The translations under genes and the position numbers were made by a program. Below, one piece after another: positions 59,935 through 64,000 of a DNA stretch of 64,000 bases (positions are counted from its first letter, which is position 1; the number at the start of each line of letters is the position of its first letter). Below the pieces are notes generated by a model that saw nothing but the letters and a program-made list of their open reading frames with translations, did no database searches and was not told the origin of the DNA. The stretch spans positions 544,501 through 608,500 of the forward strand of contig CALYLW010000130.1 of the NCBI GenBank assembly GCA_944989445.1, given 5' to 3'. This DNA comes from Ampullaceana balthica (taxonomy: Eukaryota > Mollusca > Gastropoda > Lymnaeidae).

Positions 59935-60345
59935 TAATAAAAAATAAAAACGTGCTAAAAAGACGATTTTTAGAAACCACGTTTTTATAAGTGGACTAAA
60001 AATAAGAAAAATTTTAACAAACACCTCATCAGCACCCGCCCAACGTTAATACCACGGCAGTTAGGTCACAAGGGGGAACTCCGCACGTGAAATCTAACAA
60101 CGGCAGTCGGATACAGATGCTTATATAGCGATAAACTAACAAATGCATTAATTTAATTGCGGTACATTTGATTGATCTGAAATCTTGATACAATATTTTG
60201 TCATTAAAGATCTATCTGTGGTAAAAATTTGAGCTCTCTGGGACCATCACAAGTGGTTTAATTTTACGTTGGCAAATTTGAACAATTGCGGACAGACAGA
60301 CAGACACGAAAGCAAGTTAATAAAAACGTGGTTGAAAAAAATCCC
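59935..60345 (-). mobile_element. 'ACG' repeat family, copy 5
   Basis: Reverse complement of about 19139-19560: ends with GCAAGTTAATAAAAACGTGG at the right, contains GATCTATCTGTGGTAAAAAT, TTGATACAATATTTTGTC, GCACCCGCCCAACGTT and AACCACGTTTTTATAAGTGG. No coding capacity. Confidence 0.8.
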
Positions 60346-60429
60346 TACTTAAAGCTGTATATTTTATGTGTTCATTGTAATTAGCCAGTTAATTGTTAAC
60401 ATTAATAATAGACGTGACTGATTTATGTA

Positions 60430-60616
60430 TGTTATGTTTTACTGGAGGAGGCCAGAGTGAGGTTGGGATGGAACGAAACCTGTTTAAGAACCCTCACCAT
60501 GTAATTTTGTGTACGTGTACCAAATTTCACGTTATTTGGTTGTCTGTATCTTGAGTTATAAGGTAACAGACAAAGAGACAGACAGACAGACAACAAATGT
60601 GACTTACATGTGTATA
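60430..60616 (-). mobile_element. Helitron-type 5' region next to a second Helitron
   Basis: Shares AACGAAACCTGTTTAAGAAC, TGTGTACGTGTACCAAATTT and ACAGACAGACAGACAACAAA with 61145-61235 and 61785-61920. The last of these leads to a TC start at 61931, so this piece looks like the 5' part of a related element placed directly beyond the CTAG end at 60617. Confidence 0.55.
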
Positions 60617-61931
60617 CTAGGTGCAATTACCCGGCTTTCCCGGGTTTAAAATAAGGTTTTCTGCAGAAGCGTACAAAACTGTTTATCTGCATGCAATAAA
60701 AGGGTACAATGTGACAGACAACATTTTTGGCAGTTCCATATGGAGTGTGTGCAAAAAGAGTTTCCTCTTTGCCCACTCTCGAGCAGGCCACATACAACTG
60801 CCCATGAGAAAAGCATGGTGTCTGCAAGTCTATATCAGCTATGCCAAGAGACTGGTCGTGTGACTTGTTGACTGTCATGGCAAAGCACAGTTTCAGTTAT
60901 AAGATAACGAATGCCTTCTGAGCTTGCTAAACATTTTTTGTTTAGCAAACGTTTCACCAAAATGCCTCCACATGGATGTAGAGGGACACCTTAGACCAAA
61001 TGCTAGCGGAGGCAAAGGGGGCGCCGGAGTACCTTTGAACCTTTATCTGGTCCCCCATTTTTGGGGGCACTGAGCAACTTTTGTTTAGTAAACTTTTCTA
61101 TAAAATGTACCCACGGATCAGAACAGACATATGGAGCACTACTTTTGTCTGGAGGAGGTCAGAGTTAGGTTGGCATGGAACGAAACCTGTTTAAGAACCT
61201 TCCCCGTGTAATTGTGTGTACGTGTACCAAATAACGTGCTGAAAATAGAAGTCTTAGTAATAACCTGTTAGCACTTAATACCGTTTTGGCTAAATATCCA
61301 CGAAGCTCAATTTGCTTTGCTTTAAATAGAATCCAATGAAAATGACAGGCAGGTATGGACTTTTTATTTTCAGAGTGATAATATAAATATTATTTCGCCA
61401 GTTACCATTTTAGGAGGGTACTTAACAACTTCCCAACGTTTCAAGCTCCTACCGACACGGGGAATTGGAGAATTAATGATGAGCCTCTTTTATATAGCTC
61501 ATTTAAGAAAAAACTACATTTGGGCCCCCGGCACACAGCAATTGTTGAGTCAGTTTTAAATATAAGAAACAAAACTACATTAGGGCCCCCGGCACACAGC
61601 AAGTGATAATTTATATATATTTGTTTACCTGTTACCATCGCCAAATGATATTTAACAACCACCGAAAGTGTCATGCTTCTACCTACACTGGAAATAAGAT
61701 AATTTTTTATTTTTATTTTTTATATAGCTCATATTAAGAAAAAACTACATTTTAGGCCCCCAGCCCCGAGTATCTTATGTATATTGAACAAAACCTGTTT
61801 AAGAACCTTTCCCATGTAATTTTGTGTATGTGTACCAAATTTCAAGTTACATATATGGTTTTCTGGATCTTGTGTTATTAGGGAACAGACAGACAGACAA
61901 CAAATGCGTCTTATATGTATATATATATAGA
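60617..61931 (-). mobile_element. Helitron with helicase remnant
   Basis: 3' end on the minus strand: 6-bp perfect stem ACCCGG/CCGGGT (60629-60645, loop CTTTC), eight bases, CTAG (60617-60620), then T. Putative 5' end TCTATATATATATACATA (minus, from 61931) preceded by A, so the insertion would lie between A and T as expected. About 1.3 kb. Inside are the end of a helicase gene, two related 45-bp segments (about 60930-60985 and 61064-61105) and a duplicated block (about 61480-61600 and 61715-61770). Strongly shortened relative to an autonomous element, which runs to many kilobases. Confidence 0.75.
60627..60892 (-). pseudogene. Helitron helicase (PIF1-like), C-terminal fragment
   Basis: The minus strand reads [17 protein letters not shown], then [19 protein letters not shown], then KNVV. 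These match the last conserved helicase motifs of Helitron Rep/helicase proteins: the AMTxNKSQGQ motif (with Q-to-H and G-to-D changes here) and the [12 protein letters not shown] motif VI with its arginine. In intact proteins the helicase unwinds DNA during rolling-circle transposition. Upstream the frame meets a stop and shifts; downstream it runs on past the usual end into the terminal hairpin. Rep nuclease and the Walker motifs are absent, so it cannot be active. Assignment to Helitron rests on both the protein and the adjoining hairpin-CTAG end. Confidence 0.85.
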
Positions 61932-62214
61932 TATAATAATAATATAAGACGATCAAGAAAAATAAAGATGTTAATTTGTTTAGGGACAGGTGGTGCATTT
62001 TAGGGAACTAAGAGTGACAGAATTTGACTGGTTGCATAAACTGAACAGTTTCGTTGCCTAATGATGACGACATACTGATATTTTAGGTCCCATCTCGTTG
62101 CATTAACCCCAACTCTGTCACTACAACGAAGATGATAATAAAGACAAATAACGCCTCTGACGGTTTAGCCCAAAAAAACTTTTGGTATTATGGGGAAAAG
62201 AGTTTAAACAATTT
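61932..62214. other. Unique sequence, no gene seen
   Basis: Nothing recognised. Confidence 0.5.
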
Positions 62215-62612
62215 TCGGTCTCTAGGCAGACCTTCAAAATGTTCAGTCTCTAGGCAGACCTTCACAATGTTCAGTCTCTAGGCAGACCTTCACAATGTTC
62301 AGTCTCTAGGCAGACCTTCACAATGTTCAGTCTCTAGGCAGACCTTCACAATGTTCAGTCTCTAGGCAGACCTTCACAATGTTCAGTCTCCAGGCAGACC
62401 TTCACAATGTTCAGTCTCTAGGCAGACCTTCACAATGTTCAGTCTCTAGGCAGACCTTCGCAATGTTCAGTCTCTAGGCAGACTTTCACAATGTTCAGTC
62501 TCTAGGCAGACCTTCCCAATGTTCAGTCTCTAGGCATACCTTCACAATGTTCAGTCTCTAGGCAGACCTTCGCAATGTTCAGTCTCTAGGCATACCTTCA
62601 CAATTTTCAGTC
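62215..62612. repeat. 28-bp minisatellite, 14 copies
   Basis: Units contain CAATGTTCAGTCTCTAGGCA and GACCTTCA. Variants GGCATACC, CTTCGC and CTCCAGG increase to the right. Confidence 0.96.
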
Positions 62613-62699
62613 TCCAGTTAAATGGTATAATGAGCCCCATAAGAAGATACAGTATGCAATGGATTTTATCCTGTCCTTTTTTCCCTTCAATACTGAGAT

Positions 62700-63960
62700 A
62701 CTTCAGTCACATTGTTAGATTTAAGGCTCCTCAAGGCGGAGAGGAATAATCGACATTGATGTATTCAGTACATTATTTACAATCATATTTGTGTGGTGAT
62801 ATTCATGACAAGACTCAAGTTTTAAACAGCGGTGGTCTGTCCTCAATAAAATCCAAACTGTGGTAGATCGGTTTTCTGCTTTACATTCCCAGTCACTTGT
62901 GCTTATTCTGGCTGCTTGCATTTATCTCTGGCAGACATCCTGAAATCGGAGAAGTTGGCGACCTGTCTCTCTCTTCCCCGATGGCAATTCTCCATACAGA
63001 AGGTCCATGGGGATGCGACCAGGGCCCATTCATTTTACCTGTCCTAGCCATCTGAGGCGTCTTTCGCTAAGGATTGAGAACATGCTTTCGATATTGGCAC
63101 GCATCAAGACCTCACTATTTGGCACTTTGTCCTGTCATTTAATGCCAAGGATGTGACGCAGGCACCTCAAGTGGAAGTTCTTAAGCTTGCGCTTAAAGGA
63201 TATATTAGTGATACATGTTTCGCTCCCTTATAGCAGCGTGTTGATGATGCCGGCTCGATAGACAAACAGTTTAGTTTTCTCCGTTAGCTTGGGGTTTTGC
63301 CAGACCCGTTTATTTAGTTTAGCCAGTGTGGCAGCTGCCTTGCCAATTCTCCTGTTTATTTCATCCTCGATAAACAGTGAGTTGGAAACCTTGGAACCTA
63401 CGTAGGTGAAGCTGTCCAAAACCTCCAAGTTTTCATTTGTCGATTTTGATGGTAGGAGTAGAACATGTGTCTTGTGACATGATGTTTGTCTTTTTCAAGC
63501 TGATTTGCTGACCAAATTCTTTGCAGGCGTTTGAGAAGCCTGACACGAGTTGTTGCAAACCAGTTTCTGTGTGCGCTGTTAGTGTAGCATCATCCGCAAA
63601 AAGGAGCTCACGAATTAGGACATCTGTCGTTTTGGTTTTGGCTCGGAGGCGAGCAGTGTTGAACAGTCCTCCATCAGCTCTGGTGTGTAGCCAGATTCCA
63701 TCACTGCTATCCACTGAATGCGTACGGAAGCAGTACAGAGCAGAATATTGTGAAGAGTGTTGGTGCAAGTACACACTCTTGTTTAACTCCGCTACTGACT
63801 GCAAAGGCTTCTGACGTAGCTCCATCGAACTGCACTGTGCCCTGTATATTTTCATGGAACTGTCTGATGATGCACTTCATCTGTTTCATCCTCTTTGTCC
63901 CTCTCATGAATTGCCCTTCACTTGCCATCTTGTACTACAGTGTGGTGTTTGGAGGCTACC
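62700..63960 (-). pseudogene. Broken LINE reverse transcriptase
   Basis: Minus strand, in order: SGVKQECVLAPTLFTIF (RT motif, normally QG, here QE) near 63740-63800; LLFADDATLTAHTE (catalytic FADD) near 63570-63610; ISLKKTNIM; SFTYVGSKVSNSLF near 63370; KLFVYRAGIINTLL ending at 63228; then, past a stop where the family has LLYGSET, GSETCITN, LRCLRHILGIK, stop, QDKVPNSEVL, RRLRWLGQVK, stop, GRIPMDLLYGELPSGKRETG, VCQR, stop, MQAARISTSDWECKAENRST to about 62840. At least two frameshifts and four in-frame stops; the endonuclease part lies beyond the window or is lost. A non-LTR retrotransposon distinct from the one at 12.2-13.0 kb; clade not assigned. Confidence 0.88.
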
Positions 63961-64000
63961 ATAGCCTTCTGCCCATAACATGTTATTTACCTAATGTTGA

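Overview
This looks like AT-rich intergenic DNA from an animal nucleus, most likely a mollusc and plausibly a gastropod. That placement is an inference from the mix of mobile elements: Helitrons ending in CTAG, hAT-type MITEs with 8-bp target duplications, a LINE with a short tandem tail, and very dense minisatellites. No marker gene confirms it. I found no intact host protein gene, rRNA gene or convincing tRNA gene. The long open frames are either passages through tandem repeats or decayed transposon genes.

Layout. 1-7.7 kb: minisatellites, one Helitron copy (4192-4622) and a hAT MITE (5228-5412) whose right end is the first part of a 55-bp array. 7.9-13.2 kb: a minisatellite split by a Helitron (8004-8509), two more arrays, an interspersed repeat family and a 5'-truncated LINE on the minus strand (12166-13022). 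13.6-19.9 kb: small arrays, a 1.56-kb hAT-like element sitting inside a 16-bp array, and a foldback element. 20-31.8 kb: a possible TATA promoter directly ahead of a 1.5-kb 26-bp array, then simple repeats, a 57-copy 25-bp array and a MITE. 31.8-45.3 kb: many arrays, two more hAT-type MITEs and a plus-strand Helitron. 45.86-54.19 kb: one 32-bp satellite of about 260 copies with higher-order structure. 54.2-64 kb: further arrays, a degenerate tRNA-like segment, a minus-strand Helitron with the end of its helicase (60617-61931) and a badly broken LINE reverse transcriptase (about 62700-63960).

By hand count about 24 kb, more than a third of the window, is tandem repeat. The clearest theme is interaction between transposons and minisatellites: elements inserted into arrays, and one array apparently started by a transposon end. 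Nothing here forms an operon or pathway. Copy numbers and edges of arrays are hand estimates.
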